A DNA stretch of 64,000 nucleotides from Balneola sp. (GCA_002720745.1 PBJO01000002.1:67766-131765), one strand, 5' to 3'. Counted from the stretch's first letter, positions 9,613 through 19,765 are shown. Notes: generated from the sequence alone by a model not told the origin. A program made the numbers and translations.

Positions 9613-11508
9613 ATGATCATGGGGATAGGATGTTGTGTACGACCCTTTAAAAAGTGGTCCTTATATGTAAGGTATTTTTTTTGGGCTGTCACCTTGCTAG
9701 GGATGACTAACATAGTTTTTGCCCAAGGTGATGGGCAGCTGTATTATGAGCGAGCAGAAGCTTCACAGGTCTCCTATTCTCGCGCCGACAGTCTTCGTGG
9801 TGGTGTCACCGCTGAGCGTGCTTGGTGGGATTTGACACACTACCATTTGCAGGTGATGGTGGATATTGAAAATCGCTCGTTTTCTGGGGCAAACATGATC
9901 ACGTACCGCGTTCACGAGAGCTTGGATGAACAAACGGTGCGATTGATGCAGCGAAGCGGAGTGGATGAGGTTGATGTGGTTATGGCTTTAAACAATGGCC
10001 GTCTTCAAATTGATCTCCAAGCACCCATGCTACTGGTTTCAGCTCGTCAAGCAGGCCAAAAATTGAAGGTTGAGCAAGAAGGCTCAGCCTGGTATATTTC
10101 AGGAGCATCAAATGAGATAGGCGTTCATTCTATCGATATAGAGTTTGTAGGCCAGCCCGTTGTGGCGGCTAATCCACCCTGGGACGGAGGAATCACTTGG
10201 CAAACTGATTCGAATGGTCGGCCATTTGTGGCTTCGGCCAATCAAGGTATTGGTGCCAGTGTGTGGTGGCCTAATAAAGATCACCCCTGGGATGAGCCTG
10301 ATTCCATGCTCATTTCTGTGCGCCTGCCAGATAGTTTGATGAATGTTTCCAACGGTCGTCTGCGAGGAGTAGAGCATCATCAAGATAGTACCCACACCAC
10401 CATTTGGGCTGTTGTGAATCCGATCAATAATTACGGGGTGAACATCAATATCGCCGCTTATGAACATTTTTCCGATGTCTTTAACGGTTTAGAGGGACCC
10501 TTGACATTGGATTATTACGTACTTCCTGAAAACTTGAAGGCTGCCCGTCATCAGTTCGCCGAAGTGCCTCGCACCTTAGAGGCCTTTGAATATTGGTTTG
10601 GTCCTTACCCTTTTTATGAGGATGGTTTTAAGCTAGTAGAAGTTCCTTACCTAGGGATGGAACATCAAAGCTCGGTTACTTACGGAAACGGTTATGCTAA
10701 TGGGTATCGTGGTAGAGACTTGAGTGGAAGTGGTTGGGGAATGGAATTTGACTTTATCATTGTGCACGAAGTGGCGCACGAGTGGTTTGCTAATTCTTTG
10801 ACCAATGAAGACGTAGCTGATATGTGGATTCATGAAAGCTTCGCCAATTATGCAGAATCGCTCTTTTTGGAATATCACTTTGGATGGCAAGCAGCACAGG
10901 AGTATGTGCATGGTTTGCGTTTCGCAGTGACCCATGACCGTCCTGTTATTCCTGACTATGGGGTCAGTGAGCGCGGATCTGGAGATATGTACTACAGAGG
11001 CAGTAATTTTCTACATACTCTTCGGACGATGATAGGAAACGACTCCCTTTGGAGAAATATGCTTCTTGGGTTGAACCGCGAGTTTTATCACCATACCGTA
11101 GGTACGGAAGCCTTGGTAGAGTATATGTCGGAGGTGTTTGGGGTGGATATGATGCCTTTAGTCAAGCAGTACCTTATGGATACTAGGTTACCCATTCTGG
11201 AATATGGGTTTCGTGAGGATACACTTATTTACCGTTACGCTCAAGTTGGTTATGACTTTGTGATGCCTTTAGATGTTAGAGTAGGGATTTCAAACTATGA
11301 GGAATTAGGTTTGAATAAAGAATCAGAGCATCGTTTAATGCCAACTTCTCATTGGCAGAGTCTGGATTTATCGGTAATTATTAAAGATAGGATGGAAGGC
11401 TTACCTTATGTAGCTGTTGATGTTGAAAGCAATTTTTTAAAATCGATTCAATGGGACTTGGTAGTCGATCCAGGTTTTTATGTAGGGACTTTGAAGATTA
11501 ATCCTTGA
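9613..11508 (+). CDS. Secreted M1 family zinc metallopeptidase
   Basis: A 631-residue protein with an N-terminal hydrophobic signal ending near VFAQGDG. The zinc motif HEVAH is at residues 385-389 with the third ligand Glu408 in WIHESFANY, 18 residues on, as in gluzincin M1 aminopeptidases. GMEHQSS upstream corresponds to the GAMEN exopeptidase motif in altered form, so substrate choice may differ from classical aminopeptidases. It lacks the long C-terminal helical domain of ERAP-like enzymes. The ATG follows the DUF420 stop directly, so the two are probably co-transcribed. Confidence 0.88.
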   Translation: MIMGIGCCVRPFKKWSLYVRYFFWAVTLLGMTNIVFAQGDGQLYYERAEASQVSYSRADSLRGGVTAERAWWDLTHYHLQVMVDIENRSFSGANMITYRVHESLDEQTVRLMQRSGVDEVDVVMALNNGRLQIDLQAPMLLVSARQAGQKLKVEQEGSAWYISGASNEIGVHSIDIEFVGQPVVAANPPWDGGITWQTDSNGRPFVASANQGIGASVWWPNKDHPWDEPDSMLISVRLPDSLMNVSNGRLRGVEHHQDSTHTTIWAVVNPINNYGVNINIAAYEHFSDVFNGLEGPLTLDYYVLPENLKAARHQFAEVPRTLEAFEYWFGPYPFYEDGFKLVEVPYLGMEHQSSVTYGNGYANGYRGRDLSGSGWGMEFDFIIVHEVAHEWFANSLTNEDVADMWIHESFANYAESLFLEYHFGWQAAQEYVHGLRFAVTHDRPVIPDYGVSERGSGDMYYRGSNFLHTLRTMIGNDSLWRNMLLGLNREFYHHTVGTEALVEYMSEVFGVDMMPLVKQYLMDTRLPILEYGFREDTLIYRYAQVGYDFVMPLDVRVGISNYEELGLNKESEHRLMPTSHWQSLDLSVIIKDRMEGLPYVAVDVESNFLKSIQWDLVVDPGFYVGTLKINP

Positions 11509-12175
11509 GAGCATTTAATATAGAATCGATTTAAATCCTAAATATTTCCTTTTTAGCTAACTCATTTTGTTAAAAATTATGTATTTGTATTTTTGTATAA
11601 AAGGTCCTGGTAAGACAAACATTTTTTTATCGTGTATTAGTAAATAGATGCAAAGAAGTTTTGGTAAAAGTCTAATTATTACTACCCCTACTCTATTATT
11701 GCTTTTCTTACTTTAAAGTGTATCCTATTTTTTTGAATTTTGAATATAAGCCTAAGTTACTTACTAGTGTAACACAAAAGGAGACACAGTAGTCGAAGTT
11801 CTTAGTTTTTTTAAGGCTTTAAATTTCCTATTTTATGCACATATTATCAGGTAAAAATCTTATCTGTTTATAGTATTTAAAAAAGTGAGGTATCGGTAGA
11901 TATTATTATAGCGAATGAATCAATCTCAGATAAAGAAATCCCATTCTCAGAACCGATATGGTATTTTGAATTTATATAAAGCTTTGAAACGGCAATTTAT
12001 AGCTGTTGAAACTCGCCAGCTGAACAAAGCTTTAGTGTTTAAAATTCTACAATTATTTCAAGCTTCTTTACAAGTACGAATTAAAGGGATAGTGACTTTT
12101 TAGAGTCAAATTCATTATTGATGAGAAGAGTAATTTGACAACCTATTTCAAAAAATATAAATACAAGTTTATGCA
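11509..12175 (+). other. 667-base AT-rich non-coding leader of the polysaccharide locus
   Basis: No convincing gene. It holds a good promoter match at 11566-11595, a 22-codon ORF at 11648-11716 encoding a basic then hydrophobic peptide, and a 62-codon ORF at 11915-12103 that resembles nothing known. If transcription starts at the promoter, glf would have an untranslated leader of more than 550 bases. Confidence 0.5.
11566..11595 (+). promoter_or_regulatory. Candidate promoter of the polysaccharide locus
   Basis: TTTG at 11566-11569 and TATTTTTG at 11588-11595 are 18 bases apart, matching the Bacteroidetes -33/-7 pattern. The -7 region and its flank (TTTGTATTTTTG, then ATAAAAGG) are nearly repeated in the promoter at 24384-24412 inside the same locus. 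Confidence 0.5.
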
Positions 12176-13306
12176 ATGGATGAATATGATTGGTTGATCG
12201 TTGGTGCTGGCTATTCTGGAAGCGTACTTGCGGAAAGAATTGCGTCTCAGTTAGATCAAAAAGTTTTACTTGTTGACAAGAGAGACCATATTGCTGGGAA
12301 TGCATATGATTATAGAGATGATGCTGGTGTCCTGATCCATAAATATGGACCGCATATATTTCATACAAATTCAAAAAAAGTTTGGGAATATTTATCAGAA
12401 TTCACTGATTGGAGATATTACTTTCATGAAGTATTAGCAATTATTGAAGGGAAAAAGGTACCTATCCCTTTTAATTTTAATTCAATTCAAGAAGTGTTTC
12501 CTGAGGCTCTTGCAAACAAATTTGAAAATTTATTGCTAGACAAATTTGAATTTGGTAAAAAAATTCCAATTCTGAAACTACTGAATGAAGAAGATAAGGA
12601 CCTGAAATTACTTGCTGATTACATATATAAATTTGTCTTTAAAGGATATACTTCAAAACAATGGGGACTAAACCCTGATGAATTGGATAAGTCAGTGACG
12701 GGAAGGATCCCAGTTTATTTAAGTAGAGACAACAGGTACTTTCAAGATGCTTATCAAGCCATACCTCTTAATGGTTATACAGCTATGTTTGAGCAAATAC
12801 TAGACCACCCTAATATTACTTTAGTATTGAACGAAGACGGCATAGAATACTCCAAAAAAATCAGTTATCATAAAATGATCTATACGGGTCCAATTGATGA
12901 GTTTTTTGACAATAAATTCGGCCCCTTACCTTACAGAAGTCTTGAATTTAAGTACCGTACTTTTGAGAAATTTCCATTCCAAGAACGAGCCCAAATAAAC
13001 TACCCTAATAACTTTGATTTTACTAGGATTACCGAGTTTGCCTATTTGACTGGTGAATTTCACGGTAAGTCTACCATTGCTATAGAATACCCAAAAGTAT
13101 ATATACCAGGGGTCAATGACCCATATTACCCAATACCAAATAAAGAGAATGAAGAGAAGTTCAAATTATATTTAAATGAAGCTAAGAAGGTTAAAGACAA
13201 AGTCATTTTTTTGGGAAGGTTGGCAGATTATAAATATTACAATATGGACCAAGTTGTCGCACGGGCATTGATGACCTTTGAAACGGAGATTTTAACGGAG
13301 AAATGA
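12176..13306 (+). CDS. glf: UDP-galactopyranose mutase
   Basis: A 376-residue flavoprotein. The N-terminus has the FAD-binding VGAGYSGSVLAERIA motif at about residues 9-23 followed by KRDHIAGNAYD, and HKYGPHIFHT near residues 56-65, all characteristic of Glf. It interconverts UDP-galactopyranose and UDP-galactofuranose, so the surface glycan probably contains galactofuranose. Length is normal for the family (~370). The next gene overlaps it by four bases, so this is the first gene of the polysaccharide operon. GalE, encoded later in the locus, could supply its substrate. Confidence 0.95.
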   Translation: MDEYDWLIVGAGYSGSVLAERIASQLDQKVLLVDKRDHIAGNAYDYRDDAGVLIHKYGPHIFHTNSKKVWEYLSEFTDWRYYFHEVLAIIEGKKVPIPFNFNSIQEVFPEALANKFENLLLDKFEFGKKIPILKLLNEEDKDLKLLADYIYKFVFKGYTSKQWGLNPDELDKSVTGRIPVYLSRDNRYFQDAYQAIPLNGYTAMFEQILDHPNITLVLNEDGIEYSKKISYHKMIYTGPIDEFFDNKFGPLPYRSLEFKYRTFEKFPFQERAQINYPNNFDFTRITEFAYLTGEFHGKSTIAIEYPKVYIPGVNDPYYPIPNKENEEKFKLYLNEAKKVKDKVIFLGRLADYKYYNMDQVVARALMTFETEILTEK

Positions 13307-14571
13307 GTAATTCTATCAGAAATAGAGTGCTAAATAATATATTAATAATTGGAGATAGCAAGCCTCAGAGTGATTCTGACCAGAGTTTTAATATTTTTAC
13401 TCAGTATGGATATGATTTCTGTTTTTTAAATTTAGGTAAGACATCAAGTCAACTGAAATCAAAAAGATTGAATCCATATAGGTTTATTAGGCAAATTCAG
13501 AACCTTATTATCAAAAAAAATATTACGGTTATATACCTAAGGGCAGACTGGTTCGATGCTGTTTTCCTTTACTATGCTAAAGCAATTTGTTCTTTCAATT
13601 TCGGAATCCCTCTCATAGTTGGATATCATTGTCATACGGCAAAAAAGAATAATCTTGAAAAATTCGTTCTCGAAAATGCGGATGCTCATATATTTATCAA
13701 TAATGAGTCTCAGGAATATTTTCATGATATATATGATTTGTGTCAGCCCTTTTTTATTGTTCCGAGTTTATTTCTACCAAATCTGGAATGGTATGATATC
13801 CGACTAAAGGAAAAGCTTTCAGATAAAGATGGGGAAATACATTGTGTCATTCCTACCTCTGCAATTCGTATTGCTACCCCACCAATGAAACAACATGATA
13901 AAATTCATATTGAAAACTATTTGTACGATCGCTACGATTATTATCAGATAATTAAAAAACTAATAAGGGAGAAAATCCATGTTCACATCTATGGGAATTT
14001 CAAAGCTCCTTTGAAGGGTTATTCAAAAATTACAGAAGAGATTTATAGGATTTTGAAAAATGATGAGTTTGGTGAATTTTTTCATATTGAAGGTTTTTAT
14101 AAAAAAAATGACTTCAATTCAGAACTTAGTAAATATGACTTTGCCATATTTACTGGGTTTATACCGGATCAGGAAGTGCCTCCATTTGAGCACATGAACT
14201 ATCAAGTTAGATTTAATCCTACTTTAGCGGCTGAATTACCTGTATTTATGGCGGCTAATACTGGAGGTGCTATGGAAGGAGAGCTGAATAAGCATGGTCA
14301 AGGTTATATATTTCATTCTATAACTGATATTACTAAGGTAGCTTGTGATTCTGAGAAGATGTCAGCTATGAAAATTAAATGTAAAAAAGCTCAAAAATTT
14401 CATTCCAATGACTACTGGATGCCTAAAATGCTTACTTTTTTTAAAAAAATTGCAGAAGAATATAGCTCATCAAGTGTAAATATTTACTCTGCTAAAACAT
14501 TACAAAATGAAGCATTAATCAGTTATATAAGGGGAAAAACTAAGGCTCTGATTGATCGATATTTAAAATGA
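13303..14571 (+). CDS. Putative GT-B type glycosyltransferase
   Basis: A 422-residue cytosolic-looking protein. The region NILIIGDSKP followed by LRADWFDAVF and GIPLIVGYHCHTAK resembles the N-terminal Rossmann domain of GT-B glycosyltransferases, and the C-terminal half (AAELPVFMAANTGGAME, residues ~305-325) resembles the donor site region in which position and content of a glycan chain are checked. No exact family can be named. The start overlaps the glf stop as ATGA, and the stop overlaps the flippase start the same way, so it is part of the operon. Confidence 0.6.
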   Translation: MSNSIRNRVLNNILIIGDSKPQSDSDQSFNIFTQYGYDFCFLNLGKTSSQLKSKRLNPYRFIRQIQNLIIKKNITVIYLRADWFDAVFLYYAKAICSFNFGIPLIVGYHCHTAKKNNLEKFVLENADAHIFINNESQEYFHDIYDLCQPFFIVPSLFLPNLEWYDIRLKEKLSDKDGEIHCVIPTSAIRIATPPMKQHDKIHIENYLYDRYDYYQIIKKLIREKIHVHIYGNFKAPLKGYSKITEEIYRILKNDEFGEFFHIEGFYKKNDFNSELSKYDFAIFTGFIPDQEVPPFEHMNYQVRFNPTLAAELPVFMAANTGGAMEGELNKHGQGYIFHSITDITKVACDSEKMSAMKIKCKKAQKFHSNDYWMPKMLTFFKKIAEEYSSSSVNIYSAKTLQNEALISYIRGKTKALIDRYLK

Positions 14572-16001
14572 CTACTAGACTAACTTTTAGAGATTTATGG
14601 GAATCACCAACAATCACAACATGGGTAAGTCTTGCCATTAGTAGTCTAAAAAGTCTGGTATTTTTACCATTGGTAGTTACAGTATATTCAACTGCTGAAG
14701 TTGCGACATGGTTTTTATTTCTCTCCGCTATTGCAATTTCCAACTTATTTGACCTAGGTTTTTACTCAGCCGGAAGCCGCCTTGTATCCTATATAATGGC
14801 TGGCCAAAATAGAGTAGATGGAACTTTTGAAGAGCTATATGGTACTACTGAAAAAAAAATAAACTTGATACTATATTCTAGATTATATGGAACATATGGG
14901 ATCATATTTGTTGTACTTTGTTTAGTCTTTTTTTTTGCTTTAATCACTTTAGGTACCTATACAATCAGTAATACTATTAATGAAACTCAAGACCCTTCAA
15001 TTTTATGGAACTCATGGATAGTTGTCATTATTAGTATGATTTGCAATGTTTATGGGAAAAAGTATAAAACATTTCTGCATGGAATGAATAAAATATCACT
15101 CATGAACCGATGGAATACTTTATTCGGGATATTAACATTGATCGGAGGTTTTATAGTATTGAAAATAGAGTTAAACATTTTTTGGTTTGTATTTATGACT
15201 CAAATATTTGTAATACTATCGGCTTTAAGAGATAAGTTTCTTTTGATTAATTCAATGCCTGTAAAATCTAAAATACCTAGATTTTATTGGGATAAAGAAC
15301 TTTTTATGGATGTGTGGAAACCCACCTGGCGCACAGGATTAGGAATACTTGGTTCATCTGGAATAACAGAAGCTTCTGGATTTATTTATGCTCAATATAC
15401 AAATCCTGGTCAGTTGGCAAGTTATCTATTAGCTTTAAGAATTATGAATTTTGTTTCTACAATTAGCAAGGCCCCATTTTATTCCAAACTTCCAATATAT
15501 AATAAACTCAGAGCGGAAAATAAACTTGCTGAACTTTCAGAAATTACCAAAAAAGGTATAATTTTATCACTATTAGTCTTTTCAATTACTACAAGCTTAT
15601 TAGCTATATTTACTGAAATAATATTAATTCGGATTGGTTCAAATGTAGAATTTGTATCACTAGTATTTTGGTTTGTTATGTCATTAGTCTGGTTCATTGA
15701 TAGAAACGATTCCATGCATGCTCAAATTTATAGCACCACAAATAAAATACCTTTTTATATCACTATTTCTATTACTGGCATTATTAATATTTTGTTGTTA
15801 TTTCTTTTAATCGAAGAGTATGGTATATGGTCTTTTGTTATTTCTACGGCAATAGCCAATCTTGTTATTAATAATTGGTGGAATGTGAAAATTTCACTTG
15901 AATCATTAAATCAGAATATTAGATATCTATACAAGACTTTAGTTTTACCAATTTTTTTATTTCTAATGTTATTTTCTATTGCTTTTCTTATAAAAGGATA
16001 A
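14568..16001 (+). CDS. Wzx-like polysaccharide flippase
   Basis: A 477-residue membrane protein with about 12-14 hydrophobic segments spread along the chain. Features such as NLFDLGFYSAGSRLVS near residue 60 and the two-half arrangement with a central charged loop fit the MOP superfamily (Wzx/RfbX). It would move undecaprenyl-linked repeat units across the inner membrane. The pairing with a Wzy-like polymerase immediately downstream supports this. A substrate cannot be predicted. Overlaps the preceding gene by four bases. Confidence 0.8.
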   Translation: MTTRLTFRDLWESPTITTWVSLAISSLKSLVFLPLVVTVYSTAEVATWFLFLSAIAISNLFDLGFYSAGSRLVSYIMAGQNRVDGTFEELYGTTEKKINLILYSRLYGTYGIIFVVLCLVFFFALITLGTYTISNTINETQDPSILWNSWIVVIISMICNVYGKKYKTFLHGMNKISLMNRWNTLFGILTLIGGFIVLKIELNIFWFVFMTQIFVILSALRDKFLLINSMPVKSKIPRFYWDKELFMDVWKPTWRTGLGILGSSGITEASGFIYAQYTNPGQLASYLLALRIMNFVSTISKAPFYSKLPIYNKLRAENKLAELSEITKKGIILSLLVFSITTSLLAIFTEIILIRIGSNVEFVSLVFWFVMSLVWFIDRNDSMHAQIYSTTNKIPFYITISITGIINILLLFLLIEEYGIWSFVISTAIANLVINNWWNVKISLESLNQNIRYLYKTLVLPIFLFLMLFSIAFLIKG

Positions 16002-16044
16002 TCAATTTTCAAAATATATGTTAAAATCTATAATTTTTTGATTT

Positions 16045-17286
16045 GTGTTTCATAAAGTATTATTAACATATACAATTTTAATTTTACTTTTACATAAAGC
16101 TTTAATAGTATATAATTTTAGTTTTATAATCTTGATTGGATTATTTGGAATTATTGTATTTTCAATACTTCAAAGTACACTACAAGGAAAAAGTGTAATA
16201 TCTTATAATAAAAATGATATATACTTAGGTCTTTATCTATTGATAATATCTATTTCTCTCTTTAGATCATATATGAATGGCTTATTTGAGATATCACCTA
16301 TTTTTACAATAATGGGTGTTTATTTCATTACTTATTTTTACTTTTTATATGTTAGAACGAACAAAGAATTAAATTATAAAGAACTTATTTTTTCTGGATT
16401 AAATTTATACTTACTTATAAATTTAATTTTATACTCAATTGGTTATGAATCCCCTCACAGAATAATATTAAGTGATACTTTTGGAGAAAATGCAACTTTA
16501 AAAATCTTTGGCATATCCCATGAAAGAATCCTTTTTCCGTTAGCGCCCAATATTCAATCATATGGATTAATTTGTGGATCTCTTTTATTATATAATTTAA
16601 TTATTTATAGAAAAAATAAAAACATATACAACATATTCTTTGTGCTTATTGCTACTATCTCTTTAATATTAACAGATTCAAGAGGGCAAATATTATTTTT
16701 AATTATCATATTATTTATATATATATTTTTTAATAATTTTTTTCTAAAAAGACAGTTTTTTTTTATTATAACATATATTTTTTCAGTATTTTATATAGTA
16801 GTGATTATTTATTCAATCTACAGTTTTTTTGATATAGAGCTATTAGTTCGTGAAAATAGTGTTACTATTTTTTCTGGGCGTGAGTTAATATGGATTGAAT
16901 TTTTGACTCATTATAGGCCAACAGTGTTCGATGCGTTATTTGGATATGGAAATGATGGTCATGTCATATCTGGAATTTCTAAAAACTACTCGTATTTGTT
17001 CACGAATTGGCTTAATCCCGAATCAGCAAGCGTCCATAATAACTCATTTCAGTTGATTTTAGATATAGGCTTTATCGGATTAGGTTTATTATATTTTATT
17101 ATTTATCGAACTATACAAACTTATAGAGAGCATTATTTTTTTAATAAAAATCCCTTAAACTTGGCAGCTATATATATACTTAATTATCTTTTAATTTCTG
17201 GTACGACAGAAGGTGTATTAAATCCAGAAAATAGCTTTACGATTCTAATACTTATAATTTTAATAGTATTTACGTCATCAAAATAA
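16045..17286 (+). CDS. Wzy-like O-antigen/capsule polymerase
   Basis: A 413-residue, strongly hydrophobic and AT-rich protein with about ten transmembrane segments. The motif TDSRGQIL near residue 210 and a large periplasmic loop after it with SGRELIW and SVHNNSFQLILDIGFIGL (near residues 330-350) are typical of Wzy/WaaL-type membrane enzymes. It would polymerise repeat units at the periplasmic face. Start is GTG at 16045; an in-frame stop lies just upstream, so no longer start is possible. It sits between the flippase and the CST-I/MptE-like gene. Confidence 0.75.
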   Translation: MFHKVLLTYTILILLLHKALIVYNFSFIILIGLFGIIVFSILQSTLQGKSVISYNKNDIYLGLYLLIISISLFRSYMNGLFEISPIFTIMGVYFITYFYFLYVRTNKELNYKELIFSGLNLYLLINLILYSIGYESPHRIILSDTFGENATLKIFGISHERILFPLAPNIQSYGLICGSLLLYNLIIYRKNKNIYNIFFVLIATISLILTDSRGQILFLIIILFIYIFFNNFFLKRQFFFIITYIFSVFYIVVIIYSIYSFFDIELLVRENSVTIFSGRELIWIEFLTHYRPTVFDALFGYGNDGHVISGISKNYSYLFTNWLNPESASVHNNSFQLILDIGFIGLGLLYFIIYRTIQTYREHYFFNKNPLNLAAIYILNYLLISGTTEGVLNPENSFTILILIILIVFTSSK

Positions 17287-17290
17287 TTTT

Positions 17291-18088
17291 ATGATTAAAC
17301 GTGTATTGAAAAGTTTATTACCACTTGCTTATTTAGAAGAGCCATTTAAATATAAAATGGCAGATAAAGCTCAGATTCGTAAATACCGCAACAAATTTAA
17401 AGGAAAACGTTGTTTTGTAGTTGGTAATGGACCTTCGTTAAATAAATTGGATCTCTCTCTTTTAGAGAATGAGTACAGTTTTGGTGTAAATGGTATATTT
17501 TACAAAACTGAAGAGATGGGATACAAACCTACTTTTTATGTTGTTGAAGATATACACGTAGTTAACGATAATATTGATGCTATAAATAAGTATGAGGCCG
17601 AACATAAATTCTTTCCAAGTATCTATTGGCCAAAGATAAAAAATAATAGTAGGACCATATTTTTTAATATGAACAGAAGTTTTTATGAATCTACTAGCTC
17701 CTACTATACCATACCAAGGTTTTCGGCAGATTGTTCAGAAAGAATATATTGTGGACAATCTGTAACAATCATTAATCTTCAATTAGCCTACTATATGGGA
17801 TTTGAAGAGGTCTACCTTGTTGGAATGGATTTTTCCTATCAAATCCCGGATTCAGCAGACATCGAGGGTAATCACATTACATCTAGAGAGGATGACCTTA
17901 ATCACTTTCATCCCGATTACTTTGGGAAAGGAAAAAAGTGGCATGATCCTAAATTAGACCGTGTTCTTAAAAGCTATAAAATGGCAAAACTTATGTTTGA
18001 GCTAGATGGAAGAAAGGTTATAAATGCAACTTATGGCGGTAATTTACATATTTTTGATAGGGTGGATTTTCCTAAATTATTTCAATGA
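17291..18088 (+). CDS. CST-I (GT42)/MptE-like putative CMP-sugar transferase
   Basis: A 265-residue protein. CFVVGNGPSLNKLDL at residues 41-55 followed by NGIFYKT is the nucleotide-binding signature shared by GT42 sialyltransferases (CST-I) and DUF115/MptE-like proteins, including the Maf proteins that handle CMP-nonulosonates. A second block, VYLVGMDFSYQ (about residues 174-184), is also typical, and HFHPDYF follows. I infer that it transfers a CMP-activated acidic sugar, because a CMP-sugar synthetase-like gene lies 1.7 kb downstream. A different activity within this fold cannot be excluded. Confidence 0.65.
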   Translation: MIKRVLKSLLPLAYLEEPFKYKMADKAQIRKYRNKFKGKRCFVVGNGPSLNKLDLSLLENEYSFGVNGIFYKTEEMGYKPTFYVVEDIHVVNDNIDAINKYEAEHKFFPSIYWPKIKNNSRTIFFNMNRSFYESTSSYYTIPRFSADCSERIYCGQSVTIINLQLAYYMGFEEVYLVGMDFSYQIPDSADIEGNHITSREDDLNHFHPDYFGKGKKWHDPKLDRVLKSYKMAKLMFELDGRKVINATYGGNLHIFDRVDFPKLFQ

Positions 18089-18921
18089 AACTAAGTTTGG
18101 TTAATGCCACATATAAAAACTTTCAGTACCTACCACACTTGATTTCAAACTTAAATGAGCAAAATCTCTTAGATTTTGAATTAATAGTTTGTGATCAGAA
18201 TGAAACAAATGAATTGGAAAAAATCTTAAATTCAGTCGATGTTTCATTCGGTATACAATATAAAAAGGTAAAACAAATAGGTCTTTCTATTGCAAGGAAC
18301 ATAGGATTGGATTTAGCAATGGGAGATATTATCGGTTTTGTGGATGATGATTGTCATTATCCGAAAGATTTCACAGAAAAAATAATTGATATATTTACTC
18401 AAACTACTGAAATAGATATGATTTCAGTTTCTGTACGCGACAGAGAAACAAAGGCACTGCTTGACTTCACTCCTATGAAGAAGCAATGTAAGATTACTAA
18501 AGCAAACATATTTAAGGCTATTACTTCAGTAGGATTATTTCATAGACGTATTAAAGGCGTACGTTTTGATGAACAATTCGGTTTGGGTGCTTCTTTTGGA
18601 AGTTGCGAAGAAATGGATTATGCATATCAATTATTAGAAAAGCAATTTGATGGCTTATATCTACCTGAATTGCACGTTTTTCATCCTCCCAATGTACCAA
18701 TAGGTAATCAAAGTTTATCTAATATCCTTAGCAGGTCAAAGGGTCACGGAGCATATTTTAGGAAAAATAGAACACCATTTACATACACTGTTCAGATTCT
18801 TTTAATCCGGCCTTTAGGTGGTCTATTACTATGTCTATTAAAGCTAAAGGTAAAAGGCAGTATACGATACTTGTACATGTTAATTGGCAGAATTGCAGGA
18901 TTTATATTATATCGTGATTAA
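18085..18921 (+). CDS. Family 2 glycosyltransferase (GT-A)
   Basis: A 278-residue protein. The GT-A core begins at residue 1 (SLVNATYKNF), has GLSIARNIGLDLAMGDIIGF at about residues 72-91 and the metal-binding VDDD directly after it. A hydrophobic C-terminal patch (residues ~235-275) suggests membrane association. It would add one sugar to the lipid-linked repeat unit; donor and acceptor are unknown. The start overlaps the previous stop by four bases. Confidence 0.85.
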   Translation: MKLSLVNATYKNFQYLPHLISNLNEQNLLDFELIVCDQNETNELEKILNSVDVSFGIQYKKVKQIGLSIARNIGLDLAMGDIIGFVDDDCHYPKDFTEKIIDIFTQTTEIDMISVSVRDRETKALLDFTPMKKQCKITKANIFKAITSVGLFHRRIKGVRFDEQFGLGASFGSCEEMDYAYQLLEKQFDGLYLPELHVFHPPNVPIGNQSLSNILSRSKGHGAYFRKNRTPFTYTVQILLIRPLGGLLLCLLKLKVKGSIRYLYMLIGRIAGFILYRD

Positions 18922-18930
18922 ATTAGTAAG

Positions 18931-19758
18931 ATGAAGTTTTCAGTGTTAATTTCTGTATATAAAAATGATAATCCTGAACACTTTAAGGAAGCTGTCGAAA
19001 GTATAACTCTTTATCAGACATTAAAACCAGATCAGGTTGTAATAGTAAGAGATGGACCAGTAACAACTGAATTGGATGTTATCTTAGAACATTTTAAATC
19101 AGTACCTAATATTGATATTTTACCATTGGAGACAAATGTAGGGCTTTCAAAAGCTCTGAATTCTGGTATTGCAATATGTAAATATGATTATATTGCTAGA
19201 ATGGATAGCGATGATATTTCAGTTCCTGATCGTTTTGAAAAACAAATTGATTTCATGAATACAAATTCGGGAATTTCTATGCTGGGAGGGTGGTATGAGC
19301 AGTATGATTTCCATCTAAATTCTGTGATGAATGATAGAAGAGTTCCAGAAAATCATGAGGATATAGTTCGATTTGCACAATACAGAACACCATTTAATCA
19401 TGTGACAGCATTTTTTAATAAGCAGCATATTATGAATATTAAAGGATATCCAGAAAGTATATCTGGAAGAACTGAAGACTGGTGGTTGTCATTAAGGTTA
19501 ATTAAAGCCGGATACAAATTACACAACTTACCTGAGTATCTTGTAAAAGTTAGAGGAGGTGAAGAATTCTTAAAAAGAAGAGGTGGGTTAGAATACATAA
19601 GCTGGGAAATAAGAAATTTATATGAAATGTGGAATCAAGACCTAATTACCACAGGTAGTCTTCTCAAGAATCTTTTTATTCGTACTTTAGTGAGACTCGT
19701 TAACCCTAGGACGAGGCAATTTTTGTATATGTATATTAGAAAATTCAGAACAAATTAA
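18931..19758 (+). CDS. Family 2 glycosyltransferase (GT-A)
   Basis: A 275-residue GT2 enzyme. The N-terminus FSVLISVYKNDNPEHFKEA, the GLSKALNSGI block and the DxD-type MDSDD at about residues 91-95 are classic; the later RTEDWWLSLRL corresponds to the ED catalytic-base region. The pattern is close to amylovoran/Gal-type GT2 enzymes of exopolysaccharide loci. Nine bases separate it from the preceding gene and seven from the cytidylyltransferase that follows. Confidence 0.88.
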   Translation: MKFSVLISVYKNDNPEHFKEAVESITLYQTLKPDQVVIVRDGPVTTELDVILEHFKSVPNIDILPLETNVGLSKALNSGIAICKYDYIARMDSDDISVPDRFEKQIDFMNTNSGISMLGGWYEQYDFHLNSVMNDRRVPENHEDIVRFAQYRTPFNHVTAFFNKQHIMNIKGYPESISGRTEDWWLSLRLIKAGYKLHNLPEYLVKVRGGEEFLKRRGGLEYISWEIRNLYEMWNQDLITTGSLLKNLFIRTLVRLVNPRTRQFLYMYIRKFRTN

Positions 19759-19765
19759 TCAATAA

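Noticed and set aside
11915-12103. 62-codon ORF between the M1 peptidase and glf
   Set aside because: No ribosome site, no family pattern, and composition like the surrounding non-coding DNA.
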